This document shows, piece by piece, positions 36,076 to 45,688 of a stretch of DNA of 64,000 nt. The DNA is from CAYYKD01 sp964471825. GTDB taxonomy: Bacteria; Spirochaetota; GWE2-31-10; CAYYKD01. The stretch lies in contig CAYYKD010000012.1 in the NCBI GenBank assembly GCA_964471825.1, positions 28,745 to 92,744 on the forward strand, in the 5' to 3' direction. The notes under the pieces are model-generated. The model was not told where the DNA came from. It saw only the letters and a list, made by a program, of their open reading frames with translations, and made no database searches. Numbering within the stretch: position 1 is the first letter of the stretch; the number at the start of each line of letters is the position of its first letter. Position numbers and translations under genes: made by a program.

Positions 36076-37449
36076 TTGATATTAAAAAAAATTATTGATT
36101 ATTTTTGCTCCAAAATCACCTCTAACATCAGGTTAGAAAAACAGAAAGAATCTATAGAGAGCATTACCTACAGAAATCGAGCAATTAAGGATCAACTAAA
36201 AAAAGATCATTCTGAAAAAGTTAATAAAGATAATGCCTACCTTATTTTTTTTAAAAGAGCTTATGAAATTCTTTATAAGAGTGCATTTAAATTTTTAAAT
36301 GATCAATCATTAATTATTTCGTTCGGGTTAACATTAAAGACAATTTTTGCATTGCTGCCGATTTCGGCTATATTTCTGGGAATTGTAAGTATAAATAAAG
36401 ATTTCTCTGAGTATAAAGTCAAAATTATCGATCTTCTCCAACGATACATTCTACCTGAATCTGTAGGAGGTATAATAAACCTCATAGATAAACTAATGGT
36501 CAATATTAGTACAATAAGCATCTTCGGGATATTACTACTAATTTATTTATCCCTTGATCTATTTGCAACCATAGATGATCAATTTGATAGAATGTGGGGT
36601 GTAAAAAAAAAGAAACCATTCATAAGAAAACTGCTGGTATATTGGGCATTAATAACTGTTGTCCCCCTATTTACCGGGGTTGCCTTTTATACATCGGTTT
36701 TTTTTCAATCACTGTCAGGAAAGATAAAAACTATCACCTTTAGCAGTTCATTACTTATTACGGCATCTTCATTTTTGATAATACTATCAATAATTATTGC
36801 ACTCTACTATATCATGCCCAATGATAAGATTAACCTGTTTAAGACAATGATCGTCGCAACAATTGTTACCTTAGTACTTATGCTTCTCCGATACCTCTTT
36901 ACATATTATTCTCAACTGTTTATTATAAACTGGAAGATCTACGGATCATTTGCTGTTATAATATTCTTCCTGATCTGGCTCACAATGATATGGGGGTTTT
37001 TGATCTTTGGTTTTGAGGTACTCTGTGTATGGCAGAACAAAATTTATCTTGATAGATACAATTTCAAGAAATTTTACCTATACGATGTTGCTTTTTTTAT
37101 TATGATCTTAAAACTGCTCTCTGATGATTTTAAAAGAAATGGAACCGGCTATAATGAGGATGAATTATCCGGAATTATCGGTTGTTCACTAAGTGATTTA
37201 AAAGAGATCCTATTAAGCATGGAACAGTCGGAAATGGTCTATTTTGATGATAAACGGAACTCCAGGTGCCACCTAAAGAAAGACCTCTCAGCTATTGAGC
37301 TGTCTGAAATTGAGGATGTAGTATGGCGTAGAATATTAATTGATATACATAGAACACCTGTTTTTTTTCAATCAATCTGCGAAAAACTTGCAGACTCATA
37401 TTTTGAAAGAAAAAGTAATTCTCCGGTTTTTGTAAACGATATTACCTAG
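36076..37449 (+). CDS. YihY/BrkB family membrane protein
   Basis: A 457-residue protein with an N-terminal cytoplasmic stretch of about 70 residues, then six hydrophobic segments between about 75 and 325 (for example LTLKTIFALLPISAIFLGIV and AVIIFFLIWLTMIWGFLIFG). The YihY signature DQFDRMWGVKKKKPF is present. The C-terminus (about 340-450) resembles a winged helix. The family was once called RNase BN in error and its function is unknown. The start at 36076 is TTG; no ATG lies close. Confidence 0.85.
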   Translation: MILKKIIDYFCSKITSNIRLEKQKESIESITYRNRAIKDQLKKDHSEKVNKDNAYLIFFKRAYEILYKSAFKFLNDQSLIISFGLTLKTIFALLPISAIFLGIVSINKDFSEYKVKIIDLLQRYILPESVGGIINLIDKLMVNISTISIFGILLLIYLSLDLFATIDDQFDRMWGVKKKKPFIRKLLVYWALITVVPLFTGVAFYTSVFFQSLSGKIKTITFSSSLLITASSFLIILSIIIALYYIMPNDKINLFKTMIVATIVTLVLMLLRYLFTYYSQLFIINWKIYGSFAVIIFFLIWLTMIWGFLIFGFEVLCVWQNKIYLDRYNFKKFYLYDVAFFIMILKLLSDDFKRNGTGYNEDELSGIIGCSLSDLKEILLSMEQSEMVYFDDKRNSRCHLKKDLSAIELSEIEDVVWRRILIDIHRTPVFFQSICEKLADSYFERKSNSPVFVNDIT

Positions 37450-37468
37450 CTGCCGCTTGACTCACAAA

Positions 37469-37945
37469 CTACCTGGATACCTTAAAGATTTTAAAGGAGT
37501 CGCCTGCAGTACTGGTTACCTTAAAGACTCCATCTTCCTCAAGATGTAAAAAATAGACAGTGTCCTTATATGCAAACTTCATATTTCGGCAATCGTCAGC
37601 TTGAATACTCATAATCAACTCAAGATTTATAAAACGGCCCTTACCGGAATCAAAGAAGTTACCTGTCATTTTTTTACCCCATAGGTAATTCTTAATTTCA
37701 ATAAAATCACTATGGTTATCGGCACGCAACCACTTACCTATATAATTTAGAGCACTTTCCTTAAGAATATTTGCTGATCGCTTTTTCTCCTCCGCAAAGG
37801 GGTCAACATAGGCATTACTTGGCATATCATCATCTTTGCCTTCTTCCTGAATAGACTTCTTAAATTCATCTGCAGTCTGTGCATTAAGACCAATCGCCCC
37901 ATAACATAAAAAGAGAGTTATAACCAATAACAATATCTTTCTCAT
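37469..37945 (-). CDS. Secreted protein of unknown function
   Basis: Not recognised. It has 158 residues with a signal peptide (MRKILLLVITLFLCYGAIGLNA), an acidic linker (EEGKDDDMP) and a C-terminal beta-rich part (about 80-158). It lies 9 bp downstream of the PEGA-domain gene on the same strand, so the two are probably co-transcribed and both envelope-located. Confidence 0.7.
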   Translation of the reverse strand: MRKILLLVITLFLCYGAIGLNAQTADEFKKSIQEEGKDDDMPSNAYVDPFAEEKKRSANILKESALNYIGKWLRADNHSDFIEIKNYLWGKKMTGNFFDSGKGRFINLELIMSIQADDCRNMKFAYKDTVYFLHLEEDGVFKVTSTAGDSFKIFKVSR

Positions 37946-37954
37946 TTAATTCTC

Positions 37955-39505
37955 CTAAAGCTTAATTCTTGCACCAACATTGAGGCTCGAATCACCGTTT
38001 TCATTTTGATAGAACTCAAGTATCGGTATAAAGTCTTTTTTTTCTAGTGTAATAAGATAATCTGCAAGACTATAGAACATCCATCCAAACAAAAGAACTG
38101 TAACACCAATATTAAATGCTGCCAGTCCATATACGATATTCATGGCAATATAATAATTTAAACCGGCATCTGTCCTTACAAACAGAAGGTTGGGATTATT
38201 TTTATTCCAAAGTGCATTAGCTGCTCCAAAGGAGTAAAAAATTTCTTTTGCAAACAGTATCGATGGGATAGTTGCAGCCAGACTGAATGTTGCTGTCCAA
38301 AATAGTGCGTAATATGCCGTGTGTTTTCTTTTTATCATCTTATCAAAATTTCTTGAACTAAGATGAAATACTATGTTTTTTTCTTCTGTATATGATTTTT
38401 TCATATTATCAGGTTTTTCAATAGTTAAAAAATATCGAAGACTATTGTAGAGCTCATTTTCGGCAAATATAATATAATCACCCTGTGGCAGGCTGGTCTT
38501 AAAAGGTGTTCGGCCATAGAACTTTGCATTGATGAATATCTTTGTACCATATGGTTCTATATTAAAATTAACATCCTGCATTTCTACCGGAGCCTCCATG
38601 ACAATATCAAGAGTTGACTCAGTATTATCAGAGATGATAACAACATCATTTCTATCTTCGTAATTTTCTTTTTTAGAAGTAATATTATATGCACCCGGCG
38701 GAAGATATTTAATCGTAAGGTCGCCTTTTCCCTCATATCTATTATTAATAAATACCATAACCCCATCTTCGACAGAGATATTTAGAGAGCCGTAATTTAT
38801 ATTAAATATCCTGCTTAAATGTTTTTCCAGATTAATAACAGTATTCTTATTAATTTCCTCTGTACCCGACATAAAACTAAAGCTGTATATCGTGCTTTTA
38901 TCAAGTGCCGAATAGACAAATATATTAACATAGACACCGGTTCCAATATTCTCAACCTCACCATAGAACAGCAAATCCAGCTTTGGAGACTGTGTAGAAC
39001 ACACCTGATCAAGCGGATTTATAACCCTTGCAAACGGCTTACTAACAACAGGTCTATATATTGGGGCTGTATAGAGTTCAAACCACCTCTTTGAGATATC
39101 ATAGAAAGTTGAGCTTGTTTTAAACTCATTTAGAATCTGCTGAGTATTTCTGGCTATATTTGTAAGACCTGTAAATTCAAGAACTTGCTTTAGATCAAGC
39201 TGAGAGAGAGAGAGTCCTGTCGTTTGTTTTGATTCAAATACAGAGAACGCTCTAACAAGTGCCTGTTTAGGTGTCAAACTGATAAACCTCAAAGAATCCA
39301 GCGTGTTTTTTACACTATTCTCAATAGTCTGTCTAACTACCGGATTGACGGAATTGACCTTACCGATCTGTTTAAACTCCATGATTCCAATATTCACAGT
39401 AAAAATTTCTTTTAATAATTCAGATTCATTAAGTAGTTCAGAGTTATTCTGAGAAAAAGCAAAAATTGTAGAGAGACAAAATATAAGTGTTAGAATAAGT
39501 TTCAT
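37955..39505 (-). CDS. PEGA-domain envelope protein
   Basis: A 516-residue protein. A signal peptide (MKLILTLIFCLSTIFAFS) leads to a helical N-terminal half, two PEGA repeats (about 245-310 and 315-370; motifs GDLTIKYLPPGAYNI and GRTPFKTSLPQGDYI) and two or three hydrophobic segments near 400-490. PEGA domains are found in surface and envelope proteins, and here they probably face the periplasm. It forms a pair with the secreted protein at 37469. Confidence 0.8.
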   Translation of the reverse strand: MKLILTLIFCLSTIFAFSQNNSELLNESELLKEIFTVNIGIMEFKQIGKVNSVNPVVRQTIENSVKNTLDSLRFISLTPKQALVRAFSVFESKQTTGLSLSQLDLKQVLEFTGLTNIARNTQQILNEFKTSSTFYDISKRWFELYTAPIYRPVVSKPFARVINPLDQVCSTQSPKLDLLFYGEVENIGTGVYVNIFVYSALDKSTIYSFSFMSGTEEINKNTVINLEKHLSRIFNINYGSLNISVEDGVMVFINNRYEGKGDLTIKYLPPGAYNITSKKENYEDRNDVVIISDNTESTLDIVMEAPVEMQDVNFNIEPYGTKIFINAKFYGRTPFKTSLPQGDYIIFAENELYNSLRYFLTIEKPDNMKKSYTEEKNIVFHLSSRNFDKMIKRKHTAYYALFWTATFSLAATIPSILFAKEIFYSFGAANALWNKNNPNLLFVRTDAGLNYYIAMNIVYGLAAFNIGVTVLLFGWMFYSLADYLITLEKKDFIPILEFYQNENGDSSLNVGARIKL

Positions 39506-39524
39506 TAAAAGGCAATTACCTGCT

Positions 39525-39893
39525 TTAAGCCATATTCAAAGTTTTCTTTATAGCTCCGACAATTCTTTCGGGTTTAAATGGTTTAACTATGAAGTCCTTT
39601 GCACCCAGCTGTATTGATTGAATAATCAGCTTTTGTTGACCCAGTGCTGAACACATAATAATTTTTGCGTTGGGATCAAATTCCATTATAGTCTGCAGGG
39701 CCTGAATACCATCCATTCTTGGCATAGTAATATCCATTAATACAACATCCGGTTTTAATCTCTTGTAAGACTCAACTGCCTCGATACCATTTGAGGCTTC
39801 GCCTGCAACCTCGAATCCGGTCTTTTCAAGTGTATCCTTAATTATCAACTTAATAAAAGCCAAGTCATCTACTATTAAAACTCTTGTCGCCAT
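39525..39893 (-). CDS. CheY-like single-domain response regulator
   Basis: A 122-residue receiver: VDDL pocket, Asp in VLMDITMPRMDG, Ser in MCSALG, Lys in IVKPF. It resembles the chemotaxis CheY at 28771 (for example ALGQQ/ALGKQ) but lacks its N-terminal extension. It has no output domain, so it may act on the flagellar switch or another partner protein. It lies just upstream of the PEGA gene on the same strand. Confidence 0.9.
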   Translation of the reverse strand: MATRVLIVDDLAFIKLIIKDTLEKTGFEVAGEASNGIEAVESYKRLKPDVVLMDITMPRMDGIQALQTIMEFDPNAKIIMCSALGQQKLIIQSIQLGAKDFIVKPFKPERIVGAIKKTLNMA

Positions 39894-39973
39894 TATGTAA
39901 TCCTGTTAAAAAATTTATAATAATAATCAATTTATATATTACTATATTTTATCGCATTATTGCAAGTAAAAAT

Positions 39974-41080
39974 TCATCTTTTTTTCAAAGAAAATTCTTT
40001 TAATGCTGTATCTAGAAATAAATCGATATCACCGTCCATAACAGCCTGAACATTTCCACTCTCTGCCTTTGTTCTATGGTCCTTTACGAGAGTATATGGT
40101 TGAAATGTATAACTTCTGATCTGACTACCCCAGGAAATGTCTTTTTTTTCGGGAGATTCTTTTTCGCGTTCCCTATCCTGAATTTGTTTATAATGATCGT
40201 AAAGTTTAGCCTTTAGGATTTTCATGGCTGTTGCACGGTTTTTTATCTGTGATCTTTCATTTTGACACTGAACAACTATGTTGGTTGGGAGGTGGGTAAA
40301 CCTGACTGCAGAATCTGTCTTATTAACATGCTGCCCGCCGGCACCCCCTGCACGATAGGTGTCTACCCGTAAATCTTCCGGTTTAATCTCAATTTCTATA
40401 GAGTCCTCAATGTCCGGTGAAACAAAGACTGACGCAAATGAGGTGTGCCTTCTTGCATTTGAGTCAAAGGGGGAGATCCTGACAAGTCTATGTATCCCTG
40501 ACTCATTTTTAAGGAGTCCATAGGCATAATCTCCGCTAATAAGGAGAGTTACATTTTTGATGCCGGCCTCTTCTCCATCGAGTATATCAAGTATCTCAAC
40601 GGAAAACTTTTTTTTCTCACTCCACCTGGAATACATCCTGTATAGCATATCAGCCCAGTCACAAGCCTCTGTCCCTCCTGCTCCCGGGTGAATATTCAGA
40701 ATAGCATTACAATTGTCGTTTTCTTCCGACATCAGCTCAAGTAATTCGAGCTTATTCATCTGATCCGATAACTGAGATAGTTCAGTGGATATCTCGCTCT
40801 CATATTCTGAGGCCTTAGCCTCATCGGCAAGCTCAAAAAGCGTTATAAGATCGTCAAGTCTTGTTTTAAATTGATCCCACGGTTCAAGGCGTCTTTTTAT
40901 GCCGTTAAGTTTTTGAACAGTTCTATGTGCAGTATCGTTATCATTCCAAAAATTCTCATCTGAGACACAATTTTCAAGTACATCGATTTCGCCCTTGAGC
41001 TTTTGAGGATTGACAAGTTTGTAGTAGGACTCGAACTTCTCACTTAATGTAGTTATTTGCAATCTGTAATCTGAGATCAT
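39974..41080 (-). CDS. prfB: Peptide chain release factor 2
   Basis: A 368-residue protein. It contains the SPF tripeptide (RISPFDSNARRHTS) that reads UGA/UAA and the GGQ loop (AGGAGGQHVNKTDSAV) that triggers peptide release. The whole frame is continuous from ATG 41080, so the programmed frameshift seen in many prfB genes is absent. This also shows that UGA is a normal stop here. Confidence 0.97.
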   Translation of the reverse strand: MISDYRLQITTLSEKFESYYKLVNPQKLKGEIDVLENCVSDENFWNDNDTAHRTVQKLNGIKRRLEPWDQFKTRLDDLITLFELADEAKASEYESEISTELSQLSDQMNKLELLELMSEENDNCNAILNIHPGAGGTEACDWADMLYRMYSRWSEKKKFSVEILDILDGEEAGIKNVTLLISGDYAYGLLKNESGIHRLVRISPFDSNARRHTSFASVFVSPDIEDSIEIEIKPEDLRVDTYRAGGAGGQHVNKTDSAVRFTHLPTNIVVQCQNERSQIKNRATAMKILKAKLYDHYKQIQDREREKESPEKKDISWGSQIRSYTFQPYTLVKDHRTKAESGNVQAVMDGDIDLFLDTALKEFSLKKR

Positions 41081-41162
41081 AGGTATTGTTTATAATTTTT
41101 TCTTAATCCTGTCAAGCCCGTAATAATCTGAAATGGAAATAAGATTTACGAAACACAAGGTG

Positions 41163-41537
41163 TTATTTAACAAATTGATTTTCAATCAATCTGTTAACAG
41201 GCACAGATTTATTAAGCAATATACTTTTAAATCGTCCATTCCAGATAGTACCGCTTCTATTAAATCTCCTGTTAAATCGAATTGAAAAAACCTGTTTAAC
41301 CCATTGTATAAAGTGTGAGATGTCTGAAATATCTGCATTTTTAATGACCATTTTGAACTCATCCTCTAATACTGCAATATTAGATATCTTGACTTTGAAT
41401 AACTTCTTTGCCTCCTTCAGGACTTCCATAAACATAGTTTGGGTTTCGTTGGAACAGTAACTCTGGGCAATTTCAGGAACCATTTTTGATCTTATAAAAT
41501 ACGCTGCCTTTTCCATTTTTTTTCTACTAATTGCCAT
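41163..41537 (-). CDS. RAYT-like (REP-associated transposase related) protein, catalytically degenerate
   Basis: A 124-residue protein. The segment HFIQWVKQVFSIRFNRRFN, then GTIWNGRFKS, matches the core of REP-associated tyrosine transposases. The HUH position reads LEDEFKMVI instead of the usual NHxH, and the Tyr position near the end reads RLIENQF rather than YIxxNP. Both catalytic elements are thus missing, so it cannot cut DNA as a Y1 transposase. It may be a domesticated DNA-binding protein or a relic. The frame is intact and has no stops. Confidence 0.6.
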   Translation of the reverse strand: MAISRKKMEKAAYFIRSKMVPEIAQSYCSNETQTMFMEVLKEAKKLFKVKISNIAVLEDEFKMVIKNADISDISHFIQWVKQVFSIRFNRRFNRSGTIWNGRFKSILLNKSVPVNRLIENQFVK

Positions 41538-41620
41538 TTTTTTACCTAGCTTATATTTTTTATATTCTCATAATATATAAACGATAAAAATGATTTTTTA
41601 TTTACAAAAAACTAAAAAAA

Positions 41621-41650
41621 TATGAAAAAATATGAAAAAATATGAAAAAA
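41621..41650. repeat. 10-bp tandem repeat upstream of otsAB, 3 exact copies
   Basis: TATGAAAAAA three times. It lies within an A-rich tract between the RAYT-like gene and the otsAB promoter. A-tracts at 10-bp spacing would bend DNA. Confidence 0.8.
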
Positions 41651-41735
41651 AATCTAAAAAAATTTTAATTTTGAAAATTGAGCTTTCCGGGGGACAACCT
41701 ATGTCTGCCTAAAGTTGTATAAAAAAAACTTTTAC

Positions 41736-41764
41736 TTGAATAGATTAGATATTTTTTATATGAT
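41736..41764 (+). promoter_or_regulatory. Promoter of the otsAB-treS operon
   Basis: TTGAAT, 17 nt, TATGAT, 33 bp before the otsAB start. Confidence 0.55.
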
Positions 41765-41797
41765 GTAGATGCTAATCCAACAAACAAGGTTGTTTTT

Positions 41798-43981
41798 ATG
41801 AGTATCTCCAGAAGAAGAATAATTCTAGTGTCAAACAGACTCCCTGTTACAATCACAAAGGATATAGGAAGTTTTAAAGTTGACCCCAGTTCAGGCGGCC
41901 TTGTTACAGGACTAAGCTCATTGAAAGATGAGTGGGAAGTAAAATGGGTAGGAAATCCCGGTATTTCTAAGGATAATCTCACAAAAAAAGAGATAGATGC
42001 ACTTGAGTCCGACCTTCGAGATAAAAACCTATATCCGGTTTTTCTTAGCTCAAAGGAAAACAAGGCCTACTATGACGGTTTTTCAAATAATACGATATGG
42101 CCCTTATTTCACTATTTCCCTATGTTTACCAACTTCGATAATGAGGAGTGGGAACAATACAGAGTCGTCAACCGGCATTTTGCCGAGAAAGTAATCTCTA
42201 TCGCCGGACCTGATGATCTTATCTGGATACACGATTACCATCTGTTTCTGATGCCATCCATTCTAAGAGAGTCACTAAAAAACAATAAAATAGGGTTTTT
42301 CCTGCACATTCCTTTTCCATCCTACGAGGTCTTTAGGCTCCTGCCTTACAGGAAACAGCTTCTCGAAGGGATAATGGGGTCAGACCTGATCGGATTTCAT
42401 ACCTATAGCTATTATAGACACTTTTTAAGCAGTACCTTAAGAATACTCGGTTTTGATAACTCCTACGGCTACTTCAATAACATTAGAAGGACACAGGTCG
42501 AGGTGTTTCCTATGGGGATTGACTTTAAGAAATATAACAATGTTAACCTACCTGAAATAACAAAGCAGATTGAAGAACTAAACGATCACCTTAGAGATAA
42601 AAAAATCATCCTTTCAATTGACAGACTCGATTACACAAAGGGTATTATTAACAGATTGGAGGCATTCAAGAAGTTTCTAAACAAATATCCACAATATCAT
42701 GAAAAAATTGTGTTTATCATGGTAAGTGTGCCTTCAAGAACAAGTATTAAATCCTACGATAAATTAAAAAATCAAGTAGATAAACTAATCGGTGAAATTA
42801 ATGGTGCATATTCTACGATATCATGGACACCTATTATGTATTTCTATAAATCGATCCCCTTTGACCACCTACTGGCATTGTATCATAGGGCAGACATTGC
42901 ACTCCTAACCCCGCTTAGAGATGGAATGAACCTTGTCGCCAAGGAATACATAGCATCAAAGACAGACAATGGCGGAGTTCTTATCCTTAGCGAAATGGCA
43001 GGAGTTGCTGAGGAGCTTGGTGAGGCAATTATAATTAACCCGAATGACATCGATGAGATTGCTGATTCAATATACTCTGCACTTGAAACAGATATTAACG
43101 AACAGAGACATAAAATAAAACTTATGCAACAGAGACTTATAAAATACGATATATTTAAATGGTCAAATGATTTTATCGAAACTCTAACAGAACGAAAAGA
43201 GATAAAAAAAAGTGTCGAACCGCAAAAAATTACAGCTGTCAATGAGATGGAACTACTTAACAGTTATATAGAGGCTAAAAAACCGGTTGTAATATTAGAC
43301 TATGACGGTACTCTCGTTGAATTTAATAAAGATCCTGAGAGAGCCCTACCTGATAAGGAGCTGTACAGTATCATCCACAAACTATCAATGCAGACCGATC
43401 TATTTATAGTCAGCGGTAGGGAGAGGGATTTTTTGGAAAAAGTATTCAAAGGTTACAAACTTGGAATGGTCTCTGAACATGGGATCTGGTTTAAACGAGA
43501 CTGTAATGATGAATGGCATAAAATGTATAGCTCAGATGATTCGTGGAAATCAATGATTAAGAGTATTCTTGAATTATATACTGACAGAACCCCGGGAACC
43601 TTTACAGAGGAAAAAGAACACTCAATAGTGTGGCACTATAGGAGTGCCGATCCTGATTTTGCAAGATTGCGAGCAAATGAACTAAAAAGTGATCTCTATG
43701 AAATAATCGCAAACCTTAATCTTGGAATAATGGAGGGCAACAAGATACTTGAAGTTAAACCGCTTGACATCAACAAGGGAAAAGCCCTCACAAACATACT
43801 TAATAGAGATAACTACGATTTTGTACTTACAATCGGGGATGATACTACAGATGAATATATGTTTAAAGAGACGCCTCTGTCGGGTTATTCGGTGAAGGTT
43901 GGATTTGAAAACACAGCAGCCAGATACAGAATAAAAAATGTTGATGAGGTTATAAAACTTCTTAAGTTACTGGAGAGATAA
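41798..43981 (+). CDS. otsAB: Bifunctional trehalose-6-phosphate synthase/phosphatase
   Basis: A 727-residue fusion. Residues 1-475 are a GT20 trehalose-6-phosphate synthase (VSNRLPVTI start; WIHDYHLFLMPS; DRLDYTKGI; late LRDGMNLVAKEY). Residues 500-727 are an HAD-type trehalose phosphatase with DYDGTLVEF (catalytic Asp pair) and TIGDDTTDEYMF. It joins UDP-glucose and glucose-6-phosphate and then removes the phosphate to give trehalose, an osmolyte and reserve. The stop codon abuts the start of treS. Confidence 0.95.
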   Translation: MSISRRRIILVSNRLPVTITKDIGSFKVDPSSGGLVTGLSSLKDEWEVKWVGNPGISKDNLTKKEIDALESDLRDKNLYPVFLSSKENKAYYDGFSNNTIWPLFHYFPMFTNFDNEEWEQYRVVNRHFAEKVISIAGPDDLIWIHDYHLFLMPSILRESLKNNKIGFFLHIPFPSYEVFRLLPYRKQLLEGIMGSDLIGFHTYSYYRHFLSSTLRILGFDNSYGYFNNIRRTQVEVFPMGIDFKKYNNVNLPEITKQIEELNDHLRDKKIILSIDRLDYTKGIINRLEAFKKFLNKYPQYHEKIVFIMVSVPSRTSIKSYDKLKNQVDKLIGEINGAYSTISWTPIMYFYKSIPFDHLLALYHRADIALLTPLRDGMNLVAKEYIASKTDNGGVLILSEMAGVAEELGEAIIINPNDIDEIADSIYSALETDINEQRHKIKLMQQRLIKYDIFKWSNDFIETLTERKEIKKSVEPQKITAVNEMELLNSYIEAKKPVVILDYDGTLVEFNKDPERALPDKELYSIIHKLSMQTDLFIVSGRERDFLEKVFKGYKLGMVSEHGIWFKRDCNDEWHKMYSSDDSWKSMIKSILELYTDRTPGTFTEEKEHSIVWHYRSADPDFARLRANELKSDLYEIIANLNLGIMEGNKILEVKPLDINKGKALTNILNRDNYDFVLTIGDDTTDEYMFKETPLSGYSVKVGFENTAARYRIKNVDEVIKLLKLLER

Positions 43982-45652
43982 ATGACTGATAGAAAAAATA
44001 TTGATAATACAGATGACGATAATACTTATAAAGACGATTGGTATAAGGATGCCATAATCTATGAATTGAATATGCGGGGATTTAAAGACAGCAATGCGGA
44101 TGGAAAGGGTGACATCAAGGGACTCATTTCCAAGCTCGATTATCTTGAGGAACTGGGAATAAACTGCATATGGCTTCTTCCTATCTACCCTTCCCCGCTC
44201 AAGGATGATGGTTATGATATATCTGATTACTACGGCATTCACTCTGATTTCGGCTCTCTTGATGATTTTCGTCAACTAATCAATGAGGCACACAACAGAG
44301 AGATCAAAATTATAGGTGAACTTGTACTAAATCACACATCTGATCAACATTTCTGGTTTCAGGAAGCAAAGAAAGGGAGAGACAATGAGTATCATGACTA
44401 TTTCGTATGGTCCGATACTGATGAGAAATACAACGATGCCCGAATTATTTTTGTCGACTCTGAGAAATCAAACTGGACATGGAGTCATGACTGCAAGAGG
44501 TACTACTGGCATAGATTCTTTTACAACCAGCCTGACCTAAACTTTGACAATCCTAAGGTCAGAGAGGAGATGAAGAGGGTAATAGACTTCTGGTTTATGA
44601 TCGGCCTGGATGGACTCAGGGTAGATGCTGTCCCCTATCTCTTTGAGAGGGAGGGAACTAACTGTGAGAATCTACCCGAAACACACAGTTACATGAAGGA
44701 AATAAGAGCCTATATAGATAAAAATCATAAAGGTAAAATGCTACTTGCTGAGGCAAACCAGTGGCCTGAGGATTTGATCCCATATTTTGGAAATAATGAT
44801 GAATTTCACATGGCCTATAACTTCCCATTAATGCCGCGAATGTTTATGGCCTTAAAACAGGAACATCACGGCCCGATAGTTGATATCATAAAGAGAACGC
44901 CTGATATACCGGCCGGTTGTCAATGGGCAATATTTTTAAGAAATCACGATGAGTTGACATTGGAAATGTGCACAGATGAGGAACGCGACTATATGTACAA
45001 ATCCTATGCCAAGGACAAGCAGATGAAAATCAATGTCGGTATTCGAAGGAGACTTGCCCCGCTTCTTGATAATGACAGAAGAAAGGTTGAACTCCTTAAC
45101 ACTATGCTCTTGACACTTGCAGGAACACCTATCCTATATTATGGCGATGAGATAGGGATGGGGGACAATGTATATCTGGGTGATAGAAACGGTGTTAGAA
45201 CACCGATGCAATGGAATGAAAATAAAAATGCAGGATTCTCTGATTGTCCCCCATCCAAACTCTATGCACCGGTAATAATAGACCCCGAGTACAACTATCA
45301 CTCAATCAATGTAGAATCGCAGCAGAACAATGAAAACTCACTTCTAAATTTTATAAAGAGACTCATAAGAATACGAAAAGAACACACTGTATTTGGTCGG
45401 GGAACACTTGAATTTATATATCCCGAAAATAAGAAAGTCCTAGTCTACCTAAGAAAGATGGAGGGTGCAAATACAATTCTATGTATATTCAACCTATCAT
45501 CTAGGGCACAACCGGCAGAGATCTATCTGGAGGATTTTAAAGGAATGACACCGTTAGAGCTTTTTGGCAAAACAGAATTTCCGGCTATAGGTGAACTTCC
45601 ATATTACCTGACACTCTCGCCCTATTCGTATCTATTATTCGAACTTCAGTAG
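43982..45652 (+). CDS. treS: Trehalose synthase (maltose-trehalose interconverting) / alpha-amylase family
   Basis: A 556-residue GH13 enzyme. Catalytic residues: Asp in LDGLRVDAVPY, Glu in LLAEANQW, Asp in LRNHDELTLE. The sequence WYKDAIIYELNMRGFKDSNADG and the motif HDELTLEMCT are typical of TreS, which interconverts maltose and trehalose. No C-terminal maltokinase is fused. It starts directly after otsAB, so both routes to trehalose are in one operon. The start of the signature is shown by its first residues only; the rest of the family call rests on the whole pattern. Confidence 0.92.
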   Translation: MTDRKNIDNTDDDNTYKDDWYKDAIIYELNMRGFKDSNADGKGDIKGLISKLDYLEELGINCIWLLPIYPSPLKDDGYDISDYYGIHSDFGSLDDFRQLINEAHNREIKIIGELVLNHTSDQHFWFQEAKKGRDNEYHDYFVWSDTDEKYNDARIIFVDSEKSNWTWSHDCKRYYWHRFFYNQPDLNFDNPKVREEMKRVIDFWFMIGLDGLRVDAVPYLFEREGTNCENLPETHSYMKEIRAYIDKNHKGKMLLAEANQWPEDLIPYFGNNDEFHMAYNFPLMPRMFMALKQEHHGPIVDIIKRTPDIPAGCQWAIFLRNHDELTLEMCTDEERDYMYKSYAKDKQMKINVGIRRRLAPLLDNDRRKVELLNTMLLTLAGTPILYYGDEIGMGDNVYLGDRNGVRTPMQWNENKNAGFSDCPPSKLYAPVIIDPEYNYHSINVESQQNNENSLLNFIKRLIRIRKEHTVFGRGTLEFIYPENKKVLVYLRKMEGANTILCIFNLSSRAQPAEIYLEDFKGMTPLELFGKTEFPAIGELPYYLTLSPYSYLLFELQ

Positions 45653-45688
45653 AGATAAATTTGATTAAATATTCATCAGGAGAAAAAA

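Noticed and set aside
39974..41080. Programmed frameshift in prfB
   Set aside because: The frame is open from ATG 41080 to the end with no early TGA.
41163..41537. Active transposase gene
   Set aside because: The HUH histidines and the catalytic tyrosine are not present and no element ends were found around it.
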